This document shows positions 12,844 through 27,800 of a stretch of 64,000 nucleotides of DNA, piece after piece. Below the pieces are notes generated by a model. That model was not told where the DNA came from, did no database searches, and was given only the letters and a program-made list of their open reading frames with translations. Positions within the stretch are counted from its first letter, which is position 1. The number at the start of each line of letters is the position of its first letter. Position numbers and translations under genes: made by a program. Origin of the DNA: Acanthaster planci (lineage: Eukaryota > Echinodermata > Asteroidea > Valvatida > Acanthasteridae); assembly GCF_001949145.1 (NCBI RefSeq), contig NW_019091362.1, positions 4,440,213 to 4,504,212 of the forward strand, given 5' to 3'.

Positions 12844-15800
12844 GTGAGTAAAAGTTGCCTCCGCCCTTTTCCCTCCCATTGTTTATCAAATATTATTTAC
12901 TCTTATTTTAAGTTCAGTATTTGTGTATTTGCATTTATACTGTTACGTGGGATAATGTAGACCAAACTTCATTTACCATGATACAATTGAATTGTTTTTA
13001 GTATACTTTGAATGTGGAAATTTACAAGAACTGACATAGAATAGTTTTGAAATGGTATTGTTGGTTCGGGATTCGAGAGCCCACGGAACGTGAGACTCTG
13101 TCGTCAGCGACGTTAAGCCTGATCGGTTTCATACAAAGTGCAACATTCTGGCCCACCTCACTTTGACACATATTCACGCTCTTACAGTGGGCCGTTAAAC
13201 AATCGCCATTATCTTTGAGTTCACTGTAAGTCTTCATCTCTTACCTTTAAGCTTTTCAAAAAGCGATTTCACAAAAACCGAAAAAGATTCATTTCTTGTA
13301 TTTTTTCCAAAGATTAACAGCCAACAATTTAATACAGTGATTTTTTGCTTTTCATTTCGCGCATTTAGAAGAAGTTTCAATCCAACTCTTTGCGGAGTTT
13401 CCGCATTGCGATCAGGCAAAGGCCTGCTCGAGATAAAGATTTTCAGTAAAAGAGTGAAACAAGCCCGGCCCCTCGTTTGCTTGCCAAAGAATTACATGCG
13501 TCCTGAAACAAAATGGAATGGCCAAGGTAATCCTCTGCGTGCCAAGCTTTTCCCAGAGCGGAAGTCGCGGTGGTACACTTTTCCCCAGAGAGTCTGACAC
13601 GTAAGTGCAAAGTCGTCGCCAATTATTATTTGGATGCAAAACTGTAAAATGGATCCAATTTTTTTTTACCCAATATCCCCCAAGGGCGCGGCTTGCGAAG
13701 CAAATTTTGTATGCGAACTCAAAACTGTTTGTAGACCATTACTCCAAATTACCGACTCTAGAATTATTGCAAAAGTATTTTAAAAAAACACAGAGAAGTT
13801 AAGTCCTAATCAAAATTCTATTGGACAAAGAAACTAACTAAAGTGGAATTTGATTGATAATCAGTTTCAGATGTCAACGCAGTGTTTTTTAAGGCTTTTT
13901 TTATTTTTTCTGTTTGTTTGGGTTTGCTTGAATTTTTTGCTTCTGTTTAGTGTTAAATTGCGATGAAATAAAAATAATACAATATTGCTTTTAGTTGTCA
14001 TACAATCTGTTCTTACCAAGCCCTATCAAGCTCGTCGAATGCACGGCCAGATGATTTCCAGATATATTATTTGCTGTGGGATAGGGGGACAGAGCCCGTG
14101 CCAGGCAGCACTTAGTAAATGTCAAAGTAAGGAATTGTTTGACCCATTTTAAAGTTAGGAGAAGGATGTGACAAGAGACCCAATTCATGTATACTCATGT
14201 ACCAAACGCTTGTGAACTTGGGAAATGGAATCGGTGTACCGGTGGCTGCACAGGGGCCAGAAACCATCCCTACGAGTGTGTGAGCAAATTAGTAGCGGAA
14301 GGCTTGCAAATATACACGCGCCGCTGGGACCATACCTGCTGGCAAACATTGTCTCGAATAATATGCTCTTGATTTCTGAGTGAACCCTAGGATTTACTCC
14401 GGCAAATGAGTTCATAACGTCCCTCCCGAGTATAGACCTAAGCACCTGTCTCCTCGGGTTATCGGCCTACTTTTGGGTTGAAATCCCGACTATGGGATAG
14501 TTTATAGGTTACGCACATAAGTGGCGTATCCGGGGGGGGCTGAAGGCACGTGCCCCCCCCCTACAAATTCCCGGTGCCCCCCAGGTGCCCCCCAACTGAA
14601 ACAAAACGGATACTGAACAAGGCTAACAAACACTACAAAATGAAAGCTGGTGCCCCCATAAGATGCTGGTGCCCCTTTGTTGCCCCCATGCATTAAAATC
14701 CTAGCTACGCGACTGACGCACACGGAGTATTTCGATGAATATAAAGCGCTAAATGGAAACTGAAACAGATAAAAATACAAATGGTACATTTTATTTTTAA
14801 TGGTTATGACTCCAACGTCTAATGGTACAGAATGAGGTACAGAATGAGGTTGTGATACAGGCAAAATGTCGTAATTTCAACATCACCACATGTATTCGTT
14901 CCTCTGTGTGGGCGATTCTCCAGAGGGGAATCCGACCGAGGTGCAGTATATTCTTTTAAGGGGCACAAAAAACAACTGAGCAGTGACTAACTTGTTTAAG
15001 ACGACGCTTACACGGAGGTGGCAAAACACTCTTGCACGCATGAATGTCTAAGATGCGTATGCGTTTTGGCAAATTACAGTACCCTCTATAGAGGCTCTGC
15101 ATGGTAGCCATCTTGCAGGGCAATTCCGTTCCACAGGGGAATCTCCTTTGTGCATAAACGATGTGAAAAAAGCACTGGCCTGCAAGATGGCGATCAAGCA
15201 AACCCTCTACTGATTGAAAAGGTGTATAACGCGCATGAACCACATGTTCACGAGCGTGGTTTCGGCATGCACGGTAAATGGCTTCTAAATTTTGTAAAGA
15301 GATAATACTCTGAGAGTTGTGTACATTGCAAAATTCAAAAAGGGAGGGACATCCCAAGCGGGTGCGTGTGGTGGTAGAGGGCAAGAAAGACTTCCACTGG
15401 GAGGACATATTCCCTCCAGCCCCACAGTTACGTGACTACCGGCGGTTTCGTCTGGTACATCCACCCACCAACTATGCACACGCGCTATAACACCCGTGCT
15501 GACCTGACCCAGTTCTTGGCAATTCTGGAGTTCTGTCTATTTAGTGACGTATTCTGAGCTAAGAGTTCAAATACCCTCCTTACCTGAGGAAGTTTTCTTC
15601 CTGGGAAAACTTACAGCAGACTGTACAATACACCTAGAACATTTACCATTAAACGACCAAAATCAAAATACATTATTCCACTCACAACGATACAAACCAT
15701 TGTATAAAAGAGCAAACAATTAGGGCACATCATAAAACCGGGATATTTGTTTCCCAAGGTCGATACATCATCGTCTTTTCAATCCTTAACTTTGAAATGG

Positions 15801-18800
15801 GGGAGATTTCTGCGTGTCTGGATGCAAGCTATACATAATGCCATATGTACTGACCAGAGACGAGACGGAGTGCCTTCGTTGTTACAGCTGCTCATGTCAG
15901 TGATTGCATTTTGCATTAGAGGTATCCCTCAAGAAAAAACATAAAGTCTATCAGCAATCTCAGTTTCTATAGCAATGACAATCACTTCTGCTTAGGCACA
16001 GTGACAAGGACTGGAGACAATAGTAACAAGTGTAACTAGGCCTAATAACTGTCAGTTGTTGCATAGACGCTATTCGTAAGTGCTAAATATCGTCAAAAGG
16101 AAATTTTAAGAAGCACCGACTCCCTGGCAACACTTTAGCCTTGCTAGTCATGCAAGCTAACTAAGGTTTTTAATGGTTCGGGTCAACCTCATCCCCATGG
16201 TGCGTGCAGTACGCCTTCCCGCTACCTGCCCTCATCCAAAGACGCGCAGACTGTCTTCCTGTATCCTGATTTGTGCAGGTACAGCGAAATAACGAGTCAT
16301 CTCGTGTACTTGGTGACTATTCCAACGCATATTACTTGTTTTCACGTTTGCTGTGAATTATTACGCCCAATTTCCCTTCTAAAGAATCTCCTATTATTCT
16401 CTATTTTGATTATAAATATGAAAAATGCAATACTGCATGTTGGTTCAATGAGACTTGGACCTTTTATCTTTGAAAATGTTGTGCTCCTCGGTACAACACG
16501 CTGAAAAGAATTCACTCTTATTAAACATGAAACATTGCATACTAAAGCACCAACACGTCTACACTTGCGCCAAGCCTTGCGTAACTGTCAAATTCACTCT
16601 CGATGCAATTTTGACGGCCGGACACAACGCATCCGTGTGTTACGTTAACGGAGTCGAATTTTGTGTCCGTGAGAGTGTAACGCATCGTGTGTGCAACGCA
16701 CCCAAAAAACGTTCATATGGAAAGGCGCCTTCAAACGAACGCTGATTAAAAGCACAGTCAGACATCAGACTATTCCTCATTTACATACGTCTACAAAATT
16801 TTGGATATTCAAAGTATTTAAACCCTAAGTGGGAAAGGATAGCAGGGCGTACTGCACACACCATGCCATGGGGACGAGGTTATGTTTAGGTACTCTCTTG
16901 TTAGGCCCTATGGACTCCAAGAAACAATATTCATACCAATCCTCGAAGCATGACATATTCTGCTCCTGCACGGAGCGGCCTGGTAAAAGAGGCATCGAAC
17001 GCGAGCGTACTATTATCTTATGCACGGGGGTAGTGCCACTGCAGAAATGGTTATTAATCCCGGTCGCCAAATTAGCCTGTGACATTGATCTTTGTCAGGA
17101 AGACAAATGTACAAAGGAAAGAATACACAATAAATTTAAATCTTCAGACACTCACACATTTTGGTAAAATAAAATAAGTTTTAAGGAGAAAAGAGTTTGG
17201 TCCTAAAACAAATCGTCGAATTGCAGACAACTGTGAGAGTCTAAAAACCTTCGATGTGTTTTGTAATACACCTGTGCATTCATTATTTCCACGATTTCAA
17301 GCTTTGTTTACATAATCAGTTCAATATTTGGCCGTATAAATGAAAGTACTCGACTACAACACTGGAAAATAGCGTGGCGTCTTTGGTCAAAATAAACAGG
17401 TATGAGATTCATTGGAAGTGCGATTATAAGGATGCTTATGTTGATATGACGTCGGTCTGGCACCTATCAACGCACACAAACAACGTAAAGCAAGCAGAAA
17501 AAGAAACATTTTTGGTATACTGCTGCGGTTTTCGTGGAGTGTTATTGCTGACAGTTTTCAAAGTGGATTGGAAAAATAAAAGGGTGAAAACAAGTGGGTA
17601 AATTGATACAAGCCGATACTAGAAAAATCCTGCAAATGTAGTCAAGACGAGAAGGAACTGACTTTAAAACACAGGACCGCCAGTGGCCACTTGTGATGGA
17701 TTTTGGGTTAACCTGCGCTACACACTAGATCGGTTACGACGTGTCGCGCGATCAGCGGAAGCCTCAAGTCCACTGAAGGCTATTGTCTTTCGCGATTTTA
17801 CGGGATCGTTTTTCCACTTCACACACCATGGGAGGCCAACTGTTTGCACAACTACATGTACAACCGGTAATGCTTTAATCAAAAATGTCCACAAAAGGTA
17901 GGACGCGCGACGTCTTTCCCTCAAATTATAGTTTTGTTTTATTGTTTGCTTCCATTTGTTTGATTTCTTATTGACGTCGTGTATTAATACAAGATATGCG
18001 TTGATTACATTTACATTTCCTATGCAAAGCTAAACCTCCAGTTATTTGTGAACATTAGGATCGCTATTTATTCCCTATTACAATGTTCATAAAGTGAGAA
18101 GAGCATAAATTATCAATTACTAAATTGTTCGTCTTTGAAGATGACTATACTTGACAATGGAACCTTATACAGGTTGTGAAATTATTTCCAATCTTTCCCA
18201 CGACCAAAATGTGTTATATAACACCACGAATAGAGAAGAAAAATACAAAAACTCTCAAACCAAGGTTTTGCTGTAAAGGTAATAATGCACTTGATTTCGC
18301 AAGTATATTTATATATATCTATATCTGTTACATGTGCAACGCACCTTACTGCAATATGGTATCTCCCCCCCCCCCTTTTGAATTACCGAGACAGGGTAAT
18401 TTTAGGATCTTGGTCATCTTCACCCCACTTGCCGACAAGGATTTAACTTCAGCGCCAGGAGTTATGCTACTAATGGATAATTCTCTCGATTGCTATCACA
18501 ACAAAGACGAAAACAACGACAACAATATACTTTTCAATGAGGCAATCTCCCAACTAAAGTGTTCCATTTCATGCAAACACGAGTACTTTGAATTGACTAC
18601 AAGGAGATCCCTCCCTCCCCAAAATAAATAAGTAAATGACTAAAAATGGAATGAAATATTTTTTAAAAAGGAAAAAAAGTCTGTTTCATCGGACCCTAAC
18701 GAGCCGTAACCAGGAGAAAATCTTACGGTTGCTGCGTTGCTGGTATCTGGTATAGGCGGACAGTACATGGCGGCGTGGGTGGAATAGAAGGCTGTAGATC

Positions 18801-21800
18801 AGCTGAAGTGTGTAACCGTAGACGGGGCATCCAAATCAAGGATATCTCGCCGGAGCAAACAAGACAATTTAGAACGACTTCACGGATATTATTGTCTCAA
18901 CCTTAAAGCTGCACTATAGTAGACATGAAAGGCCCTTGCTCAAAGCCGGCGGAAGAGCGCATGCATGCATGTCTTCAGTTGACACATGTTAATGGGAATT
19001 ATACTGATGACTCATAAAGTTCTTTCGTCAACAAAAATGATGCCGCAAATGTGATATTGATGAAATTACATGTACCAACCATTCTACTGCAGACATAGTT
19101 TGAAAGTGCATGAGTGTTTTGAAGGAAACAAGTATTACGGCTGATCATCAGACAACACCATTTCTGTTCCACCAACGGATTGACTTTGACAAAAAAAGAA
19201 AGCATTCGCATTACAATTATTTCAATGAAAGCTGAAGATTTCAGAATCGTTCATTAAGTAGCAATGTCGGAGTATGCTCATACAGTGTACTGTAAATTCC
19301 TAGGTGGTTTTCAAAAATGGCAAGTTCATGCAAACCTCTCACATAAAATGACTCTTACCTAGACCTTTCTAACACAGAATACAGGCTCTTACACCTACGT
19401 TATTGTTGCAAATTGAGCATTTTGCCGAGAGAAGACGTCTGGGGTTTCCATTAAACTATAAACTTTCTCAGAAGGTCTTCACTATTAGGCCTCAGGTAGG
19501 CCACTGTGATTAGCAGAACACGTCTATCTTTGCTCTGAAACTTCTCTCGGTTATCCATTAGAGATACTCCTAATGTTGATGGTTAGGGACACTTCCTCAG
19601 GACTTGTCGTTCTTTCCATTACATGATCTCTTCTTCTTCGCAACAACAGTCATCGATCCAAATTTTCAAACTGGCTTCTTCCGGCTTCTTCCTTCTGAAT
19701 TAATCACGACATGAAGCATTCTCAAAGTTTTGATCTGACGGTGTGTTGCAGCCCGAAAATCCTGGACAGCTCGAATCAAGGTTGGAATGGAAACACGAGT
19801 AGGCCTAACCAATCAGCAGGCAAGGCGACTAGTGCACAAAGCCCCGAAGGTTCGTAGGAAAAAAAACTTGCCCAAATCTTGCGATTTCGCAATGTGAAGT
19901 TTGGCTATTATTTTGATGTACAGACTGACTCGACTATTCACTTTAACTATACAAGTTGCCTCGCATACATTCGAAAAATGTGCCAAAAAGTGGAACGTGT
20001 TCAAACCCGGAAGTATGTGCGTCATAGAAGTTATTTAAATTCACTTAAGCAGAAAGAGTATGCGACTGTATTGCAGTCTCCGCATATGATCAACAAATAT
20101 AGGGCTTTGATGGATGAAAACACTTACGATTGTGCTATTCGTGTGCTCCTTACTGTAAAATAAAAAAAACCACCACTACCAATTATTGGCAAAAAAGAGT
20201 CTTTCATTGAAGCGTCCAAAATAGACTATAAATACCGGTCGTCGTTATGTGAGTGAATCGCAGTCACCAAAATTGCAATGGCACAGTAGGAAAACTCATC
20301 TTAAACACGTCTTGAAATAAAGGTGGAGTTTATCAGCAGAGGGAATGATGGTTGATTGAAAAAAAAAGTAACTCTGGTTAGCGTGCGAGGCGAGCTTGCA
20401 ATGTGGGACCCACCGCCTGCTTGAGGACATAGAGGCTCAAATTCCCCTCAATGCATATTCCAAGACTTTTCGGGAGCCTTTTGTGAAAGTCCCGCTGAAT
20501 AATATATTCCCAATACCTGTGGGAAGGTGAGATAGAAATGAGGACAGGCCCTGAGACCACAGCCCTCATACAAGCTCTCATAATATAAAGAAAGATTTTC
20601 GATTTTTTCGAAAGTGGCCCGTCGCTGTATCTTCGTATACAACACGAAAACCACGGTGCTACAGTAACATCATGTGTACCGGTTTGTACATTAAACAACA
20701 AGCAAAGCAAGATATCTGTTATAATTAACAGTACACTTGTTCTCGAGGGCTTTGGAGCCCATGCAACAATATCTTACAAATCCTGGAAGACTTGTTGGTA
20801 TTGAATCGCCACGCCCTGGGAGCAACTAGCACGCGGTGTGGGGAGTGCCACTCATCGAAGAGCTCTGAAAATTTCAAATATTTCGGAAGCTGGTCTCCTT
20901 GAACACTCCCAAGAAATTCATGTTTTTAAAATATTCCACGACAGTATCCTAATAAACTATTTTCTATCTGGGAAGGGTTCAGGGGATGCTAAGAGCTAAG
21001 CCCCCCTTTAATTACAGGAACTCCATTTCTACTGACCGTACGCCCATACACAACAAAGACTTTCCAAAAAATGTGAAGACTGTCATAATGTCTTCTTTCT
21101 TGCAAAAACAATCCCGAGAAGTAGCGGATCTCCGTTGATATCCCCTCCTGCACCATTCTGTCTCGTTTTCAACGCCAAAAGTAATGGCCTTAATGACGCT
21201 AACGATCCTACCCACAGGAACTCATTTTATCGCTTTGACATCAGTTGTGTGACATTCACATTCAATGTCAACATTAGGCAAAAAAAGTCTCCGGTTTCTG
21301 GTCACTGCGCGCGTCGCTGTAGACCTGCGCATCAGCAAAGTAAAGACTTTTTTATTTTGCAAAAAACGTTTTCCGAAAGCCGCCAAACTTACTTGATCGG
21401 CAGGAATTCTGCTACCGCGTAATTTTAACGTGTTTTTGATGGGTGGGATTTAGTAATATGCACGGTAAAGGAATCCCCCTAGGGTTGCACTACACCAAAT
21501 ACGCGCTCATACAGTGCAAAATCGGACCGAAATAGCTCCGCTGTTGATTCTCGTGAAGAGAATGGCCTCCGTCTTTTTCACTGGAAATTCAAGATTATGG
21601 CCAGAAGATCATTTTTCGCTTCAATTTTACGGGGGTTAGCCACGCCAAATCTTTTTTATTCGCCTTTGAACGACGATACCCCAAAATAGCAGTAAAACTA
21701 AGCGCTCATTTCTGAATGTAGCCGACCGCCTCTATCCAAAATAGGTCAGCAATTTAGGGCTTTTTGTGAAAGAAATACGCCAAACTGGAAACTATCAGTC

Positions 21801-24800
21801 CTAAATTCGGGATTTATAGAAATATTTCTATGATGCCTCCTGATTATGGCCTGTCGTATTGTAAAAAAAAATATATTAATGAGCTCGCGCGCGGAAATAG
21901 GGCCTACAACCATTTGGTGGAATGCATCCCTAGGCCTCCACACATTTCAGTCGGGTACTCTGATCAGATGACGTCATTCGTTTATCTTTACACGAAGGCC
22001 GTGTCCGAATCAGTTGGCTGCGGCTTGATATCATGCATGATTCTATGGGAACTAGCCGTGGATACTGCCAAATACTAGGTGTAATTTTCGGCCATTGCCA
22101 ATTAATTCGGACCCCGGCCCACGTACGTCTGTGACCCAGACAAACAAAGTGTTACGTCCTGCGTAAGTATACAAATTGAAAACGCTTTTGAGCAACAAAC
22201 CGTGAGGGGCCAATCTATTTCAGTGTTGGCGAGGCAGTGGCGGTACATGCGCATGAAGTGCATGCATTGGCGACAGCCATCGCGTTATGACAACACATGT
22301 AACAACTCATGCCTCGTCACTTGCCAAGAACAAAGATAGATTAGAGTGAGAGGAGAATTTATTTTTTTTGAACTTTTTCCCTAATATGTTAAATGCAGCT
22401 TGTTTCTTAAAAGCTGAAACAGAATAGAAGACGACTGAACCATTGCCTTTCGTCATATTTTATGGTCTTTTTATTAATTCAAAGTTCTTAATTCACACTT
22501 CTTGTAGTAACAAGGCCGTGTGCTCTAAAGTATATGAGCATGTACATCACGTCTAAGGAAAAAAACGTGTCACCGCATCACTTTTGGACCAAGCTCATGA
22601 CCAGAAATCGGAGTCTTTTTTTGACCTTACTGTTGTTTTCGCGCACTGCGCAGCTTTTCAATACGGTACACAAGAATAAAGGTACGGTCGGCACTGTAAA
22701 GTAACAATGGCTAAGGATAAAGTAAAAAGAATCTAGGATTATGGCCTCAGGGGTATATTGGAATTGCTAAATATGACTTCAAGATGGCCCAAACTCAACC
22801 GAGTCTATAAATCTCAGGGAAAAAATGCTCAAAATGAAAAACAAACAAACAAACAAACAAACAACCAACCCAACAAACAAGCAAACACCCCCAACACCCC
22901 AACAAACAAAAAAAAACAAACAAACAAACAAACAAACAAACAAAAAACACCAAACCAAAGACCACGTATAGACCCCAAAACGGAGTGAACTACGTAGTAG
23001 GCTACAAATTAAAGAATAATGTTTACATACGCTTAACGCGGCCGTGAAAAAACAAACTTAGCATTTCGGCTTACGGACGAGCTATTTAACTTTGAACCAC
23101 TTGCTGCGCAGGGGTGGAAAGAAATTTGACGGCTGAAGTTAGGTATAGTTCCAAACACGACAACGTACCAGCTGTCAAAAAATTTGGTTCCCACGTATAA
23201 TACTTAATTGTTTGTAAAATTAATTTTGACCCTTTTGGCCGATTTTGGCCCTTTTGACCACCCGTTTTTTTACAAACAAACTCAACGCGAATCAATAGAA
23301 AATTCTTTTACAAAAAATTACAAAAAATAAGTATTATTACAACAAAGTTGTTTCAGAATTTTTCTAATGATTTGCGTTTAGTTTCGTTGTGAAATATTTT
23401 CTTTTTTTTTCAATTATTTTGTACTTTTATGTACTGTTTTTATTTTGGGAAATTTTGGGGGCATATTGCTTTCAGATGTTGGTTATTTATTGTTGAAATT
23501 ATTTCTGGTATAAATGTTTTAAAGTTTGTTTTGTGTTTTACCATTTACATTTTGATATGAAAATGTTGTGCTAAATGGGCTGCTAACAGAGCGTTATTAG
23601 CACCGTTAATATGAGAGCACGATACCATGCCATGACAGCAGCTGTGTTTTTGGAATTGCGAATTTGCAACCCATATGGAAAGGGGTCATTAAAAAGAGTA
23701 ACAACTTTTTTCAAACTTTGCAGGAAATTGGTGGCATGATTGGATCGCGATTAAATCTCTGCAGAAATAATCACAATATGTAGGCCTATTCGTAAGACGT
23801 GTGATTATGGATCTTTTTATGTTGGATATGATTTAGCAGCACAATGCGTTCACGGGCAAGTGTGTTTGGATGTGTCATAAAAATGGACACTGAAGTGAAA
23901 GTTTCAAGAAACAATACAATATATTCATGGACTTTAGGGTTAAAAGAAATATCCACTTATAATATATATCAAATTGAATCAATATCACTGTAAAAACTAA
24001 TTTTGAAAGACACAGGAAAGCAGCAATATTGAAATACGACTTCGTCATTCTGCAGGGTCTAATTCGTGTTAAAAATGGGACCTCCTTATTCACAAACATT
24101 GTCTCCGAACTCCCCTACAAAAATGGGAGTATTTTGAAATAAGAATGTGCACAGTGTTTTTGTTTTTCTCATTCTTTGCACGCAACAATTTACAGGAAGA
24201 TATGGAATGTTACAGATTGCGTAAACACAAACAAGTCATCCATCTGTGTACGCTACCGCAACTACAAATATCTTACCCGAAATCACGCCATGGATTTGTT
24301 TGGTGGACCCATCGGCAGCAAACCCGACGACGCAACCAAACATGGTTCTGCTTAAGGTTGTTTTGTAGAAATAGATTCTCATCGGAATTAATCAACGCGT
24401 CTGTTGTTCCCTTGGCGAGTTTATGTAGGAGGGCCGTGCCAAAAAGTCTTGGGTTGTCTATTTTTTTCTGTCGGCCTCAGGTGGGCATTTTCCCCGCTAG
24501 TTATTACTTCATTGGCGTAGCAGATATACCTATGAATGCCAAGTTATTTAACCTTGCCCCTTCCGAAGAAGCCAATCTCGACTGCGCACATGCACATTGA
24601 CAATTTTTCACTAAGGGGTAAATAGCCCTCCGTATATGACACTCTAAAAAGATGACCATGCATCTTCCTCTGCAGTAACTACAAAATTTTGAGCTACATG
24701 CAGGGCGCTATTACGTTTTAAACTTCGGTCTTTGCTTGTTGAGAGTGTCTGGTGTTCAGATGGTTGTACCCAGCAATGAAGGGAAGGGTTCAGAAAATAA

Positions 24801-27800
24801 CCAACCCATCATAAAGAAGCATTCTGTCATCAGAATACAAAACTGAAACAACCAATTATGACAAGAAATTGCACTTGTTATATCACCGACGGACACGAAT
24901 GAGGCCTTTGCTTCACACACAACCCGTTCTGGTGTCTCGTCTGTGTGGTTTTATTATTATGCAACGAAGCTTACAACAAGAAAGCCGTCAGATTACCATT
25001 TTTATCGAGCCATCGCATTTTTAACGAAGCATTAAAATGGAGGGCATGATTGGTACACACAGAGACACTGCACGACCGTCAAGTCTGTCAAACCTTTTCT
25101 AAGATGCTTTTACTTTGGGACCTGGAAGGTTATTACCGACGACCTCAAAGGAAAGCGTGGACTGAACAAACTCCTCGTGGTCCGCTTCAACCGAATAATT
25201 ATACAATCTAACAAGACAACGCTACAATCATCATAAACCTTCAAACCTAAGTTACGTAACACGCAACTTAGTCTCGATCACTCTACACAGAATCGACGGT
25301 GACGATAAGGGGAGAGAAAAGACTAAGTTTAAAGCTCTGTCAAAATGAATGTGGTTAGATTACAATGTACATGGCACGCACTGTGCGCCATCTGGTTATT
25401 GCTTGGTTTAAAGGAGATTTGTCAAACTCTGTTAAACCAAAAACCTGGTCTTAATCGCAGAATGTTGAGGGAAAACGTAAGTGCAGCAAAGCACTTTCTT
25501 TACCACCGAGCTCAATGGACGTGCACTAAGGCACCCGTGCCCGAGATACGTGCGCACGCGGAAACCCAGATCGCATCGAGTGAACAAAACTCACTCCTAC
25601 GAATATTTAAAGGAACAATTATCCACTGGGAGCGGCCTGTAAAGGAAAACGAATTCCCAGGACACCAGACCATTGTTCAAAATGATGATATCGTTCTTTC
25701 CATTTCAGGTGTTGCAGAATTTGCCGACCAACCATCAGATGTGTTTAAAGGTAAATCGTCCATGAATTCTCCTCTGGGTTAACGCGTTTCCTGTACCGCA
25801 AAATTCCTCGAAAAGGGGTTTTTCCAGGCGTCGTACAGAGAGAAGTGTCATTCAAATTGATAGTAGTAATGGGGTCAGTGGTTAGCGTCCATACGCCGTA
25901 GGACTGTCAATAAGGCTTTTGTGTTAAGACGAGCCCTGACAACCTATACCCAGCAAGAAATGAGACCGAGGGGTACCCCCAAACATGTCCAATCCCTATA
26001 CACATTCCAGACTATTGTTACTTAACACATCCCCCCAAGATGTCTGAAAGGAATTCCCCAGATTCCTGCAAGACAATGACCAACACAAAGNTCTCATACC
26101 TTGCTGCATATGTGACAACCTTCATCTGGCGTTAATGAGAATGCCTGACTGGGCACCAGGCACACGCTTCAGAAATTTTGTGCGCGCAATGAAGTACTTG
26201 AAGCACGTGTAGTTCACGCGCGACGAAAGTTCATGTACAATGGTTTGAGTTAACACCACGTGACCATATTCTAATTAACCTACCAGGAAAAGGAATCACA
26301 GGAGCTATAAATAAGTAAAGATATCTGGTAATGTAAAAACATAATTAATACACATGTTTCTCAGCATTTAAGAATGCATGCCACGTGTGTGACTTTGTGG
26401 TACCAGCTAAATAATGCCATTCCACGGTGCGCACTGTCACTATTTTCATGTCTCTTTGATAATGATAATTGTATTCTTTCAGGTTATGATTTTGGTGTAG
26501 ATTTTCAAGACAGTAGCAGCCCTCTTCCTCAGGCAATACAAGATAATGGGATGCTCCATCTAGTCCTGCACTGTAAGTTATATATTTAATAAATGCATAT
26601 AATTTTATTACAGTGCGCCCTCAGCTGTAAAAATGCAAGGCATGCATCATGTGTTCTGGTCCCCCTACCTTTGGAATTCTTTCTGGTTTCGGGGAAAAAA
26701 CACATCTTTGTTAACATGTCGCCACGTCTGTCATGCCTGCTTCTGATCTTCAAATTTCCGTGTTTTCACATCACAGATGCTTCCGGCAAAAGTCACTGCA
26801 AGGCATAGAGCCTGCATTAACTTGTCTAGGTACTCGTTGAAAATGGTCTACGGCGTCTAAAAACAGCTCTGTCGGCTACAGTTTGCGTCCTGTTCTACTT
26901 TAGCTCTGTTAAGTCTTCCTGGTTGTCAGGTTAGGACAGCCAAACTAAGGCCGTGTCCGAAATGGGCTTCCAGGGCTACGGCTAGGTCTACTGTCTGCGC
27001 GTCTCCCCATATTTCCAGTGAAGATCTAAACCGAAATCTAGACAACTGATTCGAACGCAGCCTAAGCCTGTCAGAAAAAAAATGGGGAAGCGGAGGTCCA
27101 TAAAGTATTTGCACAGTGCCGACCTTTTGGGAACCTCTTCCCTTGCATGCATGGCACATGCAGTGGTCCCCGGCCCCCACCCTCCCTTATACCCAGATAC
27201 GAATACCATATTGCCCTTTCGATTTATCAGACCGGTCGCGCTGGCAGTCACAAATTAAGACCCAAATGGCGGCGGGGTAATGGTAGACAATTTAATGTGT
27301 TCTGACTATTTCGATGTATAGAAGTTGGTCCCCGCTAGGCATGAATTGTGAAAGAGCGCATTAATTTTTTGCCACTTATTAAAACCAAATTCACTGCTTT
27401 CCGTGTGTACATATTGTCACTATATACACTCATATTCAACGTCTTAACGTTGTGTAAGCGAACCCCGACCTCCTTCACCATTCCCTCCGAGCGTACATGC
27501 TTTATGGACGGCCCCAACATGGAAGATACTTTCAACATTGCCGTAATGCGCTTGTTCATGGGTTCAATTTCCCCAGACGCACATGTCACAGTTTTGAGCT
27601 CGCTAGACTGAAATTGAGTTGCGTTCCCACCCGCACCCGAAAGCACATGCGACAGGTCCTCGTTGAATTATGGGACTAGGCTGCACTGCCCACGTCTTAT
27701 ACCGCCTGAGCGGTCATTGAACTGTACACATTCGGTGCTAACTTTAGTTTGAAGTGGCCTAACAAAGTTTCATCAACTTTTTGGGATCAAGGATGTTCAG

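Larger units (their letters stand above)
12844..25708 (+). other. Neurotrophin intron 1 (about 12.9 kb)
   Basis: A long first intron with no supportable independent gene. It holds a dispersed element at 14520-14714 and an AAAC simple repeat near 22.84-22.95 kb. At 21995 there is one copy of the word aaggccgtgtccgaa shared with 26947 and, with one change, 62471. Short open frames inside it (for example 18176-18631 and 19879-20163) show no recognisable domain. It remains a single intron only if the exon 1 assignment is right. Confidence 0.5.

Noticed and set aside
14502-14864. 120-residue minus-strand frame ending PSAPPGYATYVRNL
   Set aside because: It is a translation of a short dispersed element with G/C runs; no gene evidence.
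14956-15408. 150-codon minus-strand frame
   Set aside because: No recognisable domain, no splice partners, and it lies within the neurotrophin intron.
22758-22988. Asn/Lys/Gln-rich frame
   Set aside because: Translation of an AAAC simple repeat.
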